Positions 34,075 through 45,642 of a DNA stretch of 64,000 nt are shown here, piece by piece (positions within the stretch are counted from its first letter, which is position 1; every line of letters begins with the position of its first letter). Origin of the DNA: Polyodon spathula (taxonomy: Eukaryota; Chordata; Actinopteri; Acipenseriformes; Polyodontidae); assembly GCF_017654505.1 (NCBI RefSeq), contig NC_054549.1, forward strand, positions 23,870,969-23,934,968, in the 5' to 3' direction. The position numbers were made by a program, and so were the translations under genes. Below the pieces are notes generated by a model, which was not told the origin of the DNA, did no database searches, and saw only the letters and a list, made by a program, of their open reading frames with translations.

Positions 34075-35112
34075 GATAAATGGAAAAAAATTGTTGGATT
34101 TAGGTCAGGGCTCTGACCAGGCCACTCAAGGACATTTACTTTTTTGTTCCTTAGCCACTCCAGTGTAGCTATCGCTGTGTGCTTTGGGTCATTGTCATGC
34201 TGAAAGGTAAACTTCCGTCCCAGTTTCAGCTTTCTTGCAGAGGGCAGCAGGTTTTCCCCAAGGACCTCTGTACTTTGCTCCATTAATTTTCCCTTCTATC
34301 CTGACAAGTGCCCCAGTCCCTGCTGATGAGAAACATGCCCATAACATGATCCTGCCACCACCATGCTTCACAGTAGGGATGGTGTTCTTTGGGTGATGCG
34401 CTGTGTTGAGTTTGCGCCAAACATAATGCTTTGCATTTGGCCAAAAAGTTCCATTTTAGTTTCGTCAGACCACAAAACTTTTGGCAGACCACAAAACCAC
34501 ATGGCTACAGAATCTCCAGAGTGTTTTTCTGCATGCTTCAAACAGGATTCAAGGTGGGCTTTCTTGAGTAATGGCTTCCTTCTTGCCAACCTACCATACA
34601 GGCCAGATTTGTGAAGTGCTTGGGATATTGTTGTCACATGCACATTTTGACCAGTCTTGGCCATAAAAGCCTGAAGCGCTTGCAAAGTTGCCACTGGCCT
34701 CTTGGTAGCCTCTCTGATCAGTCTCCTTCTTGCTCGGTCATCCAGTTTGGAGGGACGGCCTGATCTAGGCAGGGTCTTGGTGGTGCCATACACCTTCCAC
34801 TTCTTAATAATCGTATTGACCATGCTCCAAGGGATATTAAATATCAAAGGCCTTGTTTATACCCATCCCATGATCTTTCAAAAACTTTGTCCTGGAGTTC
34901 TTTCTCGCGCCTTGGTGCTCATGGTTGAGTCTTTGCTTTGAAATGCACTAACTAGCAGAGGGAACCTACAGGAATTGCTGAATTTATCCTGAAATCATGT
35001 GAATGACTACAATTTAATACAGGTGGAGGCCACTTAACTTGGTGTGTGATTTTGAAGGTGATTGGTTACACCTGAGCTAATTTAGGATTGCTATTACAAG
35101 GGGGTGGATTTA
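34075..35112 (-). mobile_element. Tc1 element, inverted partner, broken transposase
   Basis: Same family as 33467-34047 but on the other strand and longer. The frame from 34847 down to 34368 has the helix-turn-helix and GRPSKL linker, YGRLARRKPLLKK and [14 protein letters not shown] small duplication (ACCACAAAAC) inside the catalytic block and later frame changes break it. A second frame, 34283-34050, has [18 protein letters not shown] and [10 protein letters not shown]. The 5' UTR reaches ACCTGAGCTAATTTAGGATT. Confidence 0.88.
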
Positions 35113-37007
35113 ATTTATAAATGTAAAATCCTTTGATAACAAAATAGGTGGATACATTCCATTTCTAAAACACCTGTTTGTGTGAATATAAAATACTGTG
35201 AACCAATGGAAGGACCGACAAGGATTTATTTACAGTACATGGGAATGCCTATACATGTCTCCGGAACAATGAAAGCTTTTGCCTACAGCCTTCAGAGAGA
35301 TACTGCATTGTGCCGCTGCACAGCTAACTTATACAGAGAGGACGGTTTTGTTAAGAAGACTTTGTTTTAAACATTGCCCCAACAGAATAAGTATCAAACT
35401 TATATTGTGTGTTTACAAGTAACTGAATTGAAGCCATGATATTGATATCGTCACATGCGTACTTAGCCACGTGGAAGCTGGCGCATGTATACGTAATGTG
35501 TAACAGAAGCAAACAATGCGTGATGAACCATTAAAACTGCTTCATTAATGCAGAACTCTATGACCAGAGCACATCAAGGATTTATTATGGACATTTAACA
35601 ATGCATTACTTTTCCTTGAATGTTTTAATTTGTTTCGTCTTTATACATGTTTTTAACTATGAAGCCTAACATTTATTCTTCTTCCTACGAGAATACGAAT
35701 AAATGTAATAATAATTTGGATTGTTAGGTTTATTTTTGTCTTCTAACAAATACACATTTATGATTGATTTGAAATACTTAAACATACATAATATTAATTG
35801 TTAATCTCTTTTCATCATGAATCTAGGGATAATTAAGCCAGAATCGCTAGTTCTTATTGAGGTACTTTGTTTATTATGGTTAATAATTACATTATCAACT
35901 ATAATGGGTATTTTCTTTAATGGTAATTGGCGAGGACACAATTGTGACATAAACCCTAGCTGTACCACGTAAATATGCATGACATGACAATATGTAATTA
36001 TTACGAAAAATGCTATTTTCTGAGCACTGTCCTGTTCTGAGGTGCATGCACAGTAAATACAGTTACCGCAGATCGCACATGTCATCGATGATAATATCTA
36101 TTGACAGCTTTCGGAAGCATGTAGCAACTCACATGCTTGAAAGCCAGCAACTGTTTAAAGCTGGCTGGGTAGGCCAAGAGAGCACTCTCTTTTCTCTTGA
36201 GGAATTCATTATACAAACAACATATTACTTAAATACAGTGTAACTTTACCTTTATTTTAGATAATACATGTGCATCCATTTATTCTTTTGTTAAAATCTT
36301 GTACTTTGTCTAAACTTTTCTTTTTTGTTTACACTGTTACTTGTTTAAGTGTAGTTGCTGTTCAAGGTCTGTTAGGGGTTTGTTTTTGTTTTAATGTGTT
36401 CAGTCTCCATTTTGTTCCTGATCCTCCTGATGTTTTCCAAACGGCTGTTCACTATTCAACCTGGTACTACCTGACAGACTCATCATTTTCTACGATCGCT
36501 ATTTTTTCATCAACCTTCATCCATCATCATCAGTACAGGACTCTATTTGGGACTTCATTATTTGTTGGTGAGATTATTCCTTTTCTGTTTGCTGGTTTTT
36601 TCTACTTTACTTTGATACTTTGGTTCCTGTAATTTTTGGTTTTGTTCTTTTGTTACTTTGGATTGATTACATGTGCATTGCTTCACTGGACTTGTTAGGC
36701 CATCAAGACTGGCTTTGTAATTGGTTTCCCCATATAATTATTCATTCACCTTTGTTTTTTTTGCCTGTCGGTGTGTTGGTTTTGCATTGGGGTGGTGTTT
36801 GTGTGTGTGTGGGTTTATTGGAGGCCCACCGGACACTGCGTTCATTTCGCTTTAGTGTTAGTTCGTTTGGATGTTTGTTTAGTTCACTTTCTTGCTCCCC
36901 TGTACCTTCCACTTAATTAACTGCTCTCTGCAGTAAGTTGTTGTCGTCCTTATTTCATTTATTACATTGTAGTTCACAATAATAAAACCCCTTCCCAAGT
37001 ACACTTG
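35113..37007. other. ABHD6 first intron, no gene recognised
   Basis: T-rich frames at 36270-36916 look hydrophobic only because of base composition. Together with AATAATAAAACCCC near 36980 they might be an old LTR; I could not define its ends. Confidence 0.35.
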
Positions 37008-37402
37008 TGGGAATGTGGCTGGAGCCTTGAAGTAATTATTGTATGAAATTAGGAAATTAAGGCTCCAGCCACAGACTATAAAAAGATGCACTCCAGGCTT
37101 ATGAGGCGGAGGATGTCAGAGGAGAGACTTAAGTCTGTGAAAAAGGATTAAATGTGAGTAAACAATTGTTATACATGCTGGCTAAAACCAGCACAATATT
37201 TATCTGTTTTCGTTCACTGCTGTTTTGTTATTGTTTGTTTGGCCCTCGTGCCCTTTGTGTTTTGTATAAATCTTTACTTTGTCTTATTTAATAAATATAC
37301 TGAGCGCTGTTGCATTTCAGTTTTACCCCGCCATACCTTGTTTTTGACTACTGCTTCCTGAACCTGACGTCACCACCCACACACCACACAAAGCCATCTG
37401 TG
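37008..37402 (+). mobile_element. Solo LTR with a 5' hairpin
   Basis: Starts TGTGGGAATG and ends CATCTGTGACA. Near the 5' end, TGTGGCTGGAGCCTT pairs exactly with AAGGCTCCAGCCACA 35 nt on. TATAAAAAG follows at about 37077, then AATAAA near 37290. The 3' part (TTTGTTTGGCCCTCGTGCCC, CTGACGTCACC, AAAGCCATC) matches 43.5-43.66 and 50.9-51.05 kb. No internal coding region and no clear target duplication. Confidence 0.75.
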
Positions 37403-38158
37403 ACAGTCCCCCCAACACATTTAAGGGGTAACGTTTTCTAAAACCAGCACTTAAAAGGGAAACGGCAGACATACTTTTAAACTGTAGTTTTTTATTCTTA
37501 GAACCGAATTTTGAAGGCCTGGCCAGGCTAAGAGTGGTGCGCTTCTACGGACCACTCGGTTAACACTCATTGTGTGTGATGGGTGTCCCAACATGTGTCT
37601 CTTGTAAAAGGCAAGTGAAAATAAAAAGAAATGCAATGCAGTCAGCACTTTAATGCTGTACAGTGTGCTGCCATGTTCCATTGTGTTTGCGGTATGCATT
37701 TACTGCACATAGATTCTCAATATTTACAAATGCATTCTACAATACTGTACAACTAGACCAGGTATTGATCTGGTGTGACACAAGACTACTGGCAGACAGC
37801 TGGAGGTCTAGCAAGGTCTCATTTTAATTAACCAGATAAATCATTAACAAAAATCCTTTAACTTCATCAGCACAAATAACTCTGCATACAAAGACATCCC
37901 CACTGTAACTATACCTGGTAAATAGCTGTGCAGTCTTCATGGAAATAACAATACAACAATGATATAAGGGCACACCCAGGACTGGGAATAGTAGCTTAAC
38001 TGGCGATAAGGGTTATGCTTCCTAGACCTTTTTACAATTCTGCAGTGTTGAAAGATCTAACTGTCTCCCCTTTTAAACAGGCCCTCTCTATGATTCTAGC
38101 CGCACGACTGTAGCCGCACGACTGTTGATGGAATGGTTAAGTTGCTATGTTATTTTAA
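37403..38158. other. ABHD6 first intron, no feature recognised
   Basis: No TE body or exon seen between the solo LTR and the VNTR. Confidence 0.35.
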
Positions 38159-38392
38159 ACACTGTAACTGGAGAGTGTACAGAGGGTGAGGTGTGATAAT
38201 GACAGCACAGGGGGTGTGAGGTGTGAGAATGAGAGCAGAGGGTGATGTGATAAAAAGATCAGAGAGGTGTGATAATGAGAGCAGAGGGTGATGTGATAAA
38301 AAGATCAGAGAGGTGTGATAATGAGAGCAGAGGGTGATGTGATAATAAGATCGGAGGGGGTGTGAGAGGTGTGATAATGAGAGCAGAGGTGG
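38159..38392. repeat. GTGATAATGAGAGCAGAGGG minisatellite
   Basis: Imperfect units of about 22 and 44 bp (TGTGATAAAAAGATCAGAGA and GTGTGATAATGAGAGCAGAG), about 5-6 copies, in the ABHD6 first intron. Confidence 0.85.
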
Positions 38393-39296
38393 GGATGCTT
38401 CTGCCTGACCTGGTGGTAAAAGCAGTTACAGGACATTGTAAAGCCTGTGTGTGTTTCCTCTGCAGAGGGGCCTGGCCCCAGCAAACAGACACGGTTAAGT
38501 TGTGATGTTATGTTAAACAGCCTGTCTCTACTCATCCTCACTGACTGTGTGTTAGCATCATTAGGCAGAATGCAAAACTAAAAGGCACATTCCAAATCTA
38601 ATAACTGTTGTGTTTTTTTTTCTTTTCTTTTTTGGTTAGCAGCACTTTGCCTATAAAAACAACACTCATTGTTACGTAATCAATATTGCTACTGCAGGAT
38701 AAGCAGGAAACACAGGGTTCAATGTGCAATATTCATGGGTACACATTTTATGCTCTTATTTCTTTAATATTTTGACAGGGGGGCGCAGAATGATCTTCTT
38801 GTTAATTTATATTGTCTGCACAGCACAAGCCATTCTACAGAAATGTAATAGAAATTATTTTTATAAACATTTTTTTCTGGGATAACCCTGGCCCATTGTA
38901 ATTGCAATGGTAAGCAATCACCCACAGCAGTGAAAATGCACTACCTTCACCACATACAAGTAGACAATACATTTGCCGGCCAATTTGAACTGTAATACCA
39001 ACTAGACTAATACGTACCTGTGCCGAGAAGTTGGAATGACTACAGTATACTAGCTAAAGTTACCGTTTTCAAGGCTACTAAAATAAATAAAATTACATAA
39101 ATAAGTGAACAAACTTTAAAAAAAAAGTTATAAAGCCTTCATTGTTTAGCTGATGTACCCCTGATGTAACTGCACAGTAGGTTCTGGCATTGTTAGACTT
39201 TACAGTACTGTCACGGATTGTACTGTACTCTGTCGCTGTTACAGTATACCTGCGCAACTCTTAGCAAGCCCTTCATACATGTCTCATGTTTCTTAC
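38393..39296. other. ABHD6 first intron near its 5' end, no feature recognised
   Basis: No coding or TE feature seen. Confidence 0.35.
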
Positions 39297-39440
39297 CTCG
39301 TCGTTATCCTAGTTCAATACTCCAGTCAATTTGCTGCACAGTCGAGCGAGTGCTGCTTTAATTCTCTGCTTTAAAACTGCAGTGACGATCACAAAAGCAG
39401 GTTGACAGGGTGCTCTTCAAACTCGACTGCGCAGCAGCAG
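39297..39440 (-). other. abhd6: Probable ABHD6 5' non-coding exon and promoter
   Basis: On the minus strand a consensus donor CGAG|GTAAGA falls at 39297/39296, preceded by CpG-containing sequence unlike its surroundings (CACTCGCTCGACTGTGCAG, GCGTACGCGCTGCTGCTGC). A TTTAAAAG box near 39465 could be a weak TATA element. The first coding ABHD6 exon has an upstream acceptor, so a 5' exon must exist, and this is the only promoter-like stretch I saw upstream. The start position is a guess. Confidence 0.5.
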
Positions 39441-39479
39441 CAGCGCGTACGCTTTGGCTCTGCACTTTTAAAGGGATGG

Positions 39480-41016
39480 GGGGGAAAAAAAGGGCAGAGA
39501 GAGCCGGTGACTTTGCCGACAGAAATGCGGGCGCCTCAATAACAACGCCCCGTTGTGCTAATAAATATAAGATACCGTTTTATTTAACCCAGTAGACAAC
39601 GTTTTTGGATTGATTATAGTATATTCTATATTTCTGTAAGTACGGTATTGTGTCTTCAGTGTTTAGCTCAATGTAACATAAGACTTAGGCTGTGTTCCTC
39701 TAGAACCACGTGTGAAGGTCATTCTGTGTGCAGACCATGGTCACCCTGTTTGCTGCAGCTATATATATATAATGGCTTTTAAATTTTTTTTTTGTTATCC
39801 GTGATTTGTGTGTTGTAACAGCGGTTTTTAAAAAAACTAGTTGTTACATTATCAGTTAGCTGCTATTCATTTAGTGTAGTGTTGGGATTGCTGCAGTTTA
39901 GTTATCTGTTTGTACCAGTCTGTAGTGTTTCATATATGTTGGAATGTGCAGTCTCATATGTAATTAGTTTCATATATGTAAGCTGGAAAGTGCAGTCTCA
40001 TGCTACATGCTAACAGTCCCTATATTGTACCTAAACAGTCCCCATTTCTTAGTAAATGTGCCGCGTCCCGATACATAGGAAGAAAGTCCCGATATTTACC
40101 CATAGAAAAACAATTTATTCTGCAGAGTTGTTAGTGAAAACCACACGCTGTGCACTTCGTGCGACTTACACATCTGCTCATCACTAATTTAGAGTAAGGT
40201 AAGAACGCTTCATTGTGTCTCTGAGTTGGGGGGGGGGGGGGGGGGGGGGGGGATACTCACCATATAATAGACGTGTTTTTTTACGTATGACTCCTCCCAT
40301 GTGTATGGTACAGGTGAGAAGTTTGCCCCGAACTTGGACTGGCAGGCAGGTTTGCCTATTAGGCAGATAATAAAACACCTCTCCGAAAACCCGCCTTCTC
40401 AGTTACATCACAAAAGAAACACGCCTTCTAAGGGCAAAAGCTGCCTGTTTCCACTATCTCACATTCAAACTGAAAACTACGTGCCAAGGTTTTGCAGCAG
40501 AACAGAGTTGGAATGAAAAAGGTAGGATGTTTTATTCATCTACTCAGTTTTTAGCACAACGCATGCACACAAAAGCATTACATTATGTTGGTACGCCTTG
40601 AATATGATTATTCATATTCTGTTATGTTGTATTATATAATGTTTAAGTATTTAATATCCTCCTTTGTCTCGTTTTGTTGTTCAAACGCATAATTAAAATA
40701 TACACTTTATGTGAAGCATAGTATTTATTCTGTACTGTGTGTGCAAGTTGTTCAGTTATCCACAACATTCAATTAGACATATAATTGATTTGCTGTTAAA
40801 AACGATAGTATGAAATATAATATACTTGCCAGGCATGTCAGCTGAAGTTATACTAATGTCTTATGTCTTAAGCAAATATTGGTAACAGAATAACAAGGTT
40901 GGTTACGCTAAACCTAAATTACACCGTGTAACAAATTTTTTTTTGTTTTGTTTTTTTTGTTCCTGGGTAGTAAGTGTTATTTCCTAACTGCTTATGCCTC
41001 AAGTATAGAAAATGGC
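39480..41016. other. Intergenic between ABHD6 and SLMAP
   Basis: No gene recognised. Contains a poly-G run at 40229-40252 and a short TA microsatellite near 39760. Confidence 0.4.
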
Positions 41017-41904
41017 TATTATTCCCCACAAACTTTGCTTTTGTGACCAGGACAGTGATATTTCAAAATATCACTATTTCCAATGGGGAAAATGGTCAAA
41101 TGTGTGTCTTTTCGTTCACAGTCAGAAAAAAACAACATATGAATCCAAATTAACATGTATTTATACGAAAGTAATACAAAAATGACTACAAAAGATTTAG
41201 AAGTGAGTAGTTTTTCGAGATTTACGATTATACTGTATTTTGGCATAGTGTACTAGCCTCTGGAATTCTGCAGGAGGGATGTGGCACCATTCTTCCATGA
41301 GAGAGTCAATCAACTCATGCCTGGTTGATGGAGGTGGAAAACGCTGTCTCAGGCGTCGTTCCAGAATATCCCATAAATGCTCGACTGGGTTCAAATCTGG
41401 TGACTGAGAAGGCCATGACATGGACAACATCATGCTCATCAAACCATTGGGCGACCACACGTGCTCTGTGGATGGGGGCATTGTCATCCTGGAGACACCC
41501 CCCCCCCCCACACACCCAGCAGGAAAGAAATGTTGCAACATGGGGTGAAGATGATCACTCAGTACCATTAAGTAGTGATGAGCATTGATCTGGCCTTCTA
41601 AGGGAATGAGTGCACCCAATCCATACCAGGAAAATGCACTCTACAACATTACGGAACCATCAGAACCCTTCACTGTTGGAACCAAACACTCGGGCCTGTA
41701 GAGTTCATTAGGTTTGCGCCACACGTGCACTCGTCCATTTGTCGAGAACATGGTGAATGATGATTCATCTGACCATTTCACATTTCTCCACTGCTCGGTA
41801 GTCCATTGCCTGTGCTCTTTGCACCACTGGACTCTCAAACGTGCATTGCCAGGTGTGATGAGCAGTTGGTGCACTGCAACCCGACTATGGTATCCCGCTC
41901 TGTG
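41017..41904 (-). mobile_element. Tc1-like element, cut off by a LINE
   Basis: Minus-strand transposase pieces: WCKEHRQWTTEQWRNVKWSD with SDESSFTMF and VHVWRKPNELYRPE (about 41874-41641), then LGALIPLEGQ, then [20 protein letters not shown] and RRLRQRFPPPSTRHE (to about 41197). A C-run near 41500 causes a frameshift in the DNAPIHRA region. The N-terminal half is missing where the LINE begins. Near 41024-41084 an AT-rich palindrome (GATATTTCAAAATATC) may be the terminal repeat. Confidence 0.85.
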
Positions 41905-42925
41905 GAGTGGAGGACCGTTTTTGATGAAACTGGCTGCTTGCGCCCCAGGTTGGCACCCTCAGAATGGAGTGTGGTAACCAGTGGAGTACCACAGGGATCA
42001 GTATTAGGTCCTCTGCTATTCCTAATCTACATTAATGATTTAGATTCTGGTATAGTAAGAAAACTTGTTAAATTTGCAGATGACACAAAAATAGGAGGAG
42101 TGGCAAACACTGTTGCAGCAGCAAAGGTCATCCAAAATGATCTAGACAAGAGTCAGAACTGGGCAGACACATGGCAGATGACACTTATTAGAGAAGTCTG
42201 TAAGGTACTGCATGCAGGAAATAAAAATGTGCATTATAAATATCATATGGGAGATACTGAAATTGAAGAAGGAATCTATGAAAAAGACCTAGGAGTTTTT
42301 GTTGACTCTGAAATGTCTTCATCTAGACAATGTGGGGAAGCTATAAAAAATGCCAACAAGATGCTTGGATACATTGTGAAAAATGTTGAATTTAAATCAA
42401 GGGAAGTAATGTTAATGCATTAGTAAGACCTCATCTTGAATATTGTGTTCAGTTCTGGTCACCTCGCTATAAAAAAGATACTGCTGCTCTAGAAAGAGTG
42501 CAAAGAAGAGCGACCAGAATTATTCCAGGTTTAAAAGGTGTGTCATATGCAGACAGGTTAAAATAATTGAATCTGTTCAGTCTTGAACAAAGAAGACTAT
42601 GCAGTGACCTAATTCAAGCATTCAAAATTCTAAAAGGTATTGATAATGTCGAGCCAAGGGACTTTTTCGACCTGAAAAAAAGAAACAAGATCCAGGAGTC
42701 ACACATGGAGATTAGACAAAGGGGCATTCAGAACAGAAAATAGGAGGCACTTCTTTACACAGAATTGTGAGGGTCTGGAATCAACTCCCCAGTAATGTTG
42801 TTGAAGCTGACACCCTGTGATCTTTCAAGAAGCTGCTTGATGAGATTCTGGGATCAATAAGCTACTAACAACCAAAAGAGCAACATGGGCCAAATGGCCT
42901 CCTCCCATTTGTAAACTTTCTTTCT
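41905..42925 (+). mobile_element. CR1/L2-like LINE, 5' truncated, RT catalytic motif present
   Basis: The longest LINE copy here. The frame to 42423 has the RT block VTSGVPQGSVLGPLLFLIYI, the catalytic FADDTK, and [18 protein letters not shown]. It then shifts and stops, resuming with [30 protein letters not shown] and the [15 protein letters not shown] end. The 3' terminus TTTGTAAACTTTCTT is shared with the other copies. The frame before about 41905 belongs to the adjoining Tc1 strand and is not LINE protein. Confidence 0.9.
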
Positions 42926-43327
42926 GGATAGTGCTGAGGAGTGATCCCGCAGGGTGACTCTCGCAATCCAGGTTAGATGCTGAGGAGTGAACCTTTATAG
43001 TGGATGTTGCCAGGCCTGTACCATCCCAAGTCCCAAGATATAGAAGGTAGGTTGAAAGAATATTGAAAATGGGTGTATGTGATTGTCTTGGCAGCACATG
43101 CTGAATTCTTCCCATTTCTTGAAGTAGCATGAGTGTGTGGATTTTTCTTTGAGGCAGTTAGTACTTCTATGAGTCTGAGAGAACTCTGTGCTCTAGTTTC
43201 TTCAATGTCCCGGCTGCTAAGTGGAAGCAGTCTTGGTTGTGGTGGAGTAGCTTGCCATTGTTTTTGGACTGTAGGTCTCTGGGTGAGGATGGTGGATTGG
43301 TCTCGAGATGGCTAAAAAAAGCTGCAT
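42926..43327. other. Unassigned, probably repeat-derived
   Basis: No convincing ORF. Together with 43660-44400 it may be the remains of a retroelement. Confidence 0.3.
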
Positions 43328-43659
43328 GTTTTCACTCACTCGGGTTGTGTGTTCGGTGAGTGGAGAACAGGAGTGGAGAGGAGAAAGTAAATAATTGGTT
43401 TAAACTCACCGTGTTTGTCTGTTCGTTTGGTGTTTATTAGTGTCTGTTTCGTGTAGTGTTAATCAGTTTTGTTTGTCTGCTTGTTTGGCCAATGCCCCCT
43501 TTGTTTTGTGTGTTTTGTTTAAAACCTTTTGTTTGTGATTATTATTATTTAATAAAACTCTGGACGCCGTAGCGTCACAGATTCACCGCCATTCCTAATT
43601 GTTTGGAGTCTGCATTTCTGGTCTGATGTCAACCCTACAAAGCCATCCTGTTCACAGCT
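43328..43659 (+). mobile_element. LTR fragment of the 37.0-kb family
   Basis: The 3' part is colinear with the LTR at 37008-37402: TTGTTTGGCCAATGCCCCCT, TTTAATAAAACTCTGGACGC, CTGATGTCAACC, AAAGCCATCCTGTTCACA. The 5' limit near TGTTTTCACTCACTCGG is uncertain; a short CACTCAC/GTGAGTG pairing lies there. Confidence 0.6.
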
Positions 43660-45047
43660 GCCTTCTGGTGTTACCTTGAACAGAAATGAAGCTACGAGTT
43701 TTCTTTTGTGGTGAAGAGGTCTATTGTGGGTGTTCTCAGTGTTTTGAAGACATCTGACAGGTTGAGGGCCCCAGTAAGTAACTTGCACACGGAGATTCGT
43801 GAGGTTGAGGGCCCCGGTAAGTAACTGGCACACGGAGATTCTGTGCTGTCTGCACCACTTCTGTGATGTGACCAAATAGGGTTTGATTCTTTCTTGAAGC
43901 GGCTTGCCAGGGAGCATAGAGCTGATATCGATCTGAGGTTAGTCTTTGTTTAGCCTTGTTCTTGAGATGGATTTAGCCAAGATGCTTCCAGGCTTATCCA
44001 GAGCCCCAGCTGTTAGAACCCTGAAGGGGTAACACCTGCAGAGGAATCAAGGTCGTCATCTGAGCCTGGGAATGTGGTGTAGGGTATAAGCTTGTGACAG
44101 GACTTGTGTGGTTGGCGGGAGTGCCATTGTGTTGATGCCTGGGGTATAGCTGGCAGGGATATCGCTGCTTGGACTGCATCCCTTCATTCAGCCCATTCTG
44201 TAAGGGATTGGAAAGAGAGATTATTATCCATTTCTGGAATAGAAGGGAGGGCAGCTGAAGTAGAAGGCAGTGGGTCTGGAGCTGTTGTCATTGAAGGAAG
44301 GGGCAGTAGTGCTGTTTTTTGCCCACATTTTATCCTGTGTTTGTCGTGGCCATTGTGGGCTTAAGGTCTTCCTCTTGCGCCCCTGGTCGATTCCTGTCCA
44401 TGAGTAATGCTTGATGCTTTAGCAGGCACATTTAGCAGCATATTTTCCTTGTGCAAGAGAAAGAACACCATGATCCTTTTTTTTTATTTTGTTAATGCTG
44501 TTCGGTTTCGTAATTGTCTTTCATTGTTTTTTAAATTTTGCTTATGAATGCTGTTTAGTTCTTTTCTGGGTGAAAGCAAGATGAACAAATGGACAGGGAT
44601 CCTCTTCTGTCTCTCTCTCTCACCTACATCAACTGGGGGACGCCTGGATGCAATACACTCTGGTTCTTCCCCTGGGTTAGCAACGAGATCGGAGATTCAT
44701 GTATGGAGTTCATCAGAACCGCTAACAAATAGTCCTATACACACACACACGTGTAGAACTACACCCAATGTTGGATGTGTTTTACAAAAAAGTTTCCTAA
44801 CAGGTGCAGCTTCACCTGGCTCTTCTTATATTGCACTATTTGATTAACTGCACCTGAAACAAAAGATGTAGCAAAGCAAGATAAAGGATGGAAGACTATT
44901 GCTGAAAAAGCCTTTTTATTTTGTTGCACATTCCATTTCTATTGCTGTGTTCAGTAAGAGTGCCCTGCCCTGTTCTGTACTGCTCTCTATATGTTCCTTT
45001 CACTACGGAATGAATTCAAACACATGGAGAGGGAGAGTAAATTTTGT
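43660..45047. other. Intergenic, probable decayed retroelement
   Basis: A 43-44-bp tandem duplication at about 43758-43845 (GGTTGAGGGCCCCGGTAAGT). Minus-strand readings such as a TPTIDLFTTKENS-like string hint at a DIRS/Gypsy RNase H remnant, but frames are too broken to assign. Confidence 0.3.
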
Positions 45048-45053
45048 TTTATT
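45048..45053 (-). promoter_or_regulatory. slmap: SLMAP poly(A) signal candidate
   Basis: AATAAA on the minus strand (ATTTAATAAAACAAAATT), about 2.3 kb after the distal SLMAP stop. A long 3' UTR is usual for this gene; nearer AT-rich signals may also be used. Confidence 0.35.
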
Positions 45054-45603
45054 AAATCATGCACATCACAAGTGTTAGTGCAAATAGTTTAATCTGTACT
45101 CCAGAAATTATATTGTACTTTCCATATCTTTACAAAATAGATTTTAAACAATTATTTACTTTAAAAAATGTAATTCTGAACTTTAGCATCTCAAGACAAT
45201 ATTTGCAAACAAATTATGTACAGGAAGGTACTCGCACGCACCTCTCTGTACAGGAAGGTACTCGCACGCACCACTGGCAAATGAGTTGTGTTGCAGTTGG
45301 GAGGCTGTTTCTACTTTATTCTTGTCAAAGGAAACAGATTACCACAGAACATTGTTGCTATTACAGCTTGTGTTCATTTTCCCACAAATTAATGATTCGT
45401 CAATCAACAAACAGCGAACAATAGTAATATTTATAAAAGTATACACATTCACCCCCCCCATCCTTTTAGTTTAAAACACTAAAGTTCCTATTTACTTATC
45501 AACCTTTAAAACTCTAAATCTATTCCTAGTAAGAATATTTTACCATGTTCAGCTTGCAAGGTGAGGGAGTTGTGGATTTAATTGCTGATAATTTGCATGC
45601 CTG

Positions 45604-45642
<39 letters not shown>

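Noticed and set aside
36270..36916. Hydrophobic frames resembling a membrane protein
   Set aside because: T-rich DNA yields F/L/V-rich frames; no splice sites or family likeness.
41806..41904. N-terminal part of the LINE RT frame
   Set aside because: These codons are antisense Tc1 sequence that happens to be open in the same frame.
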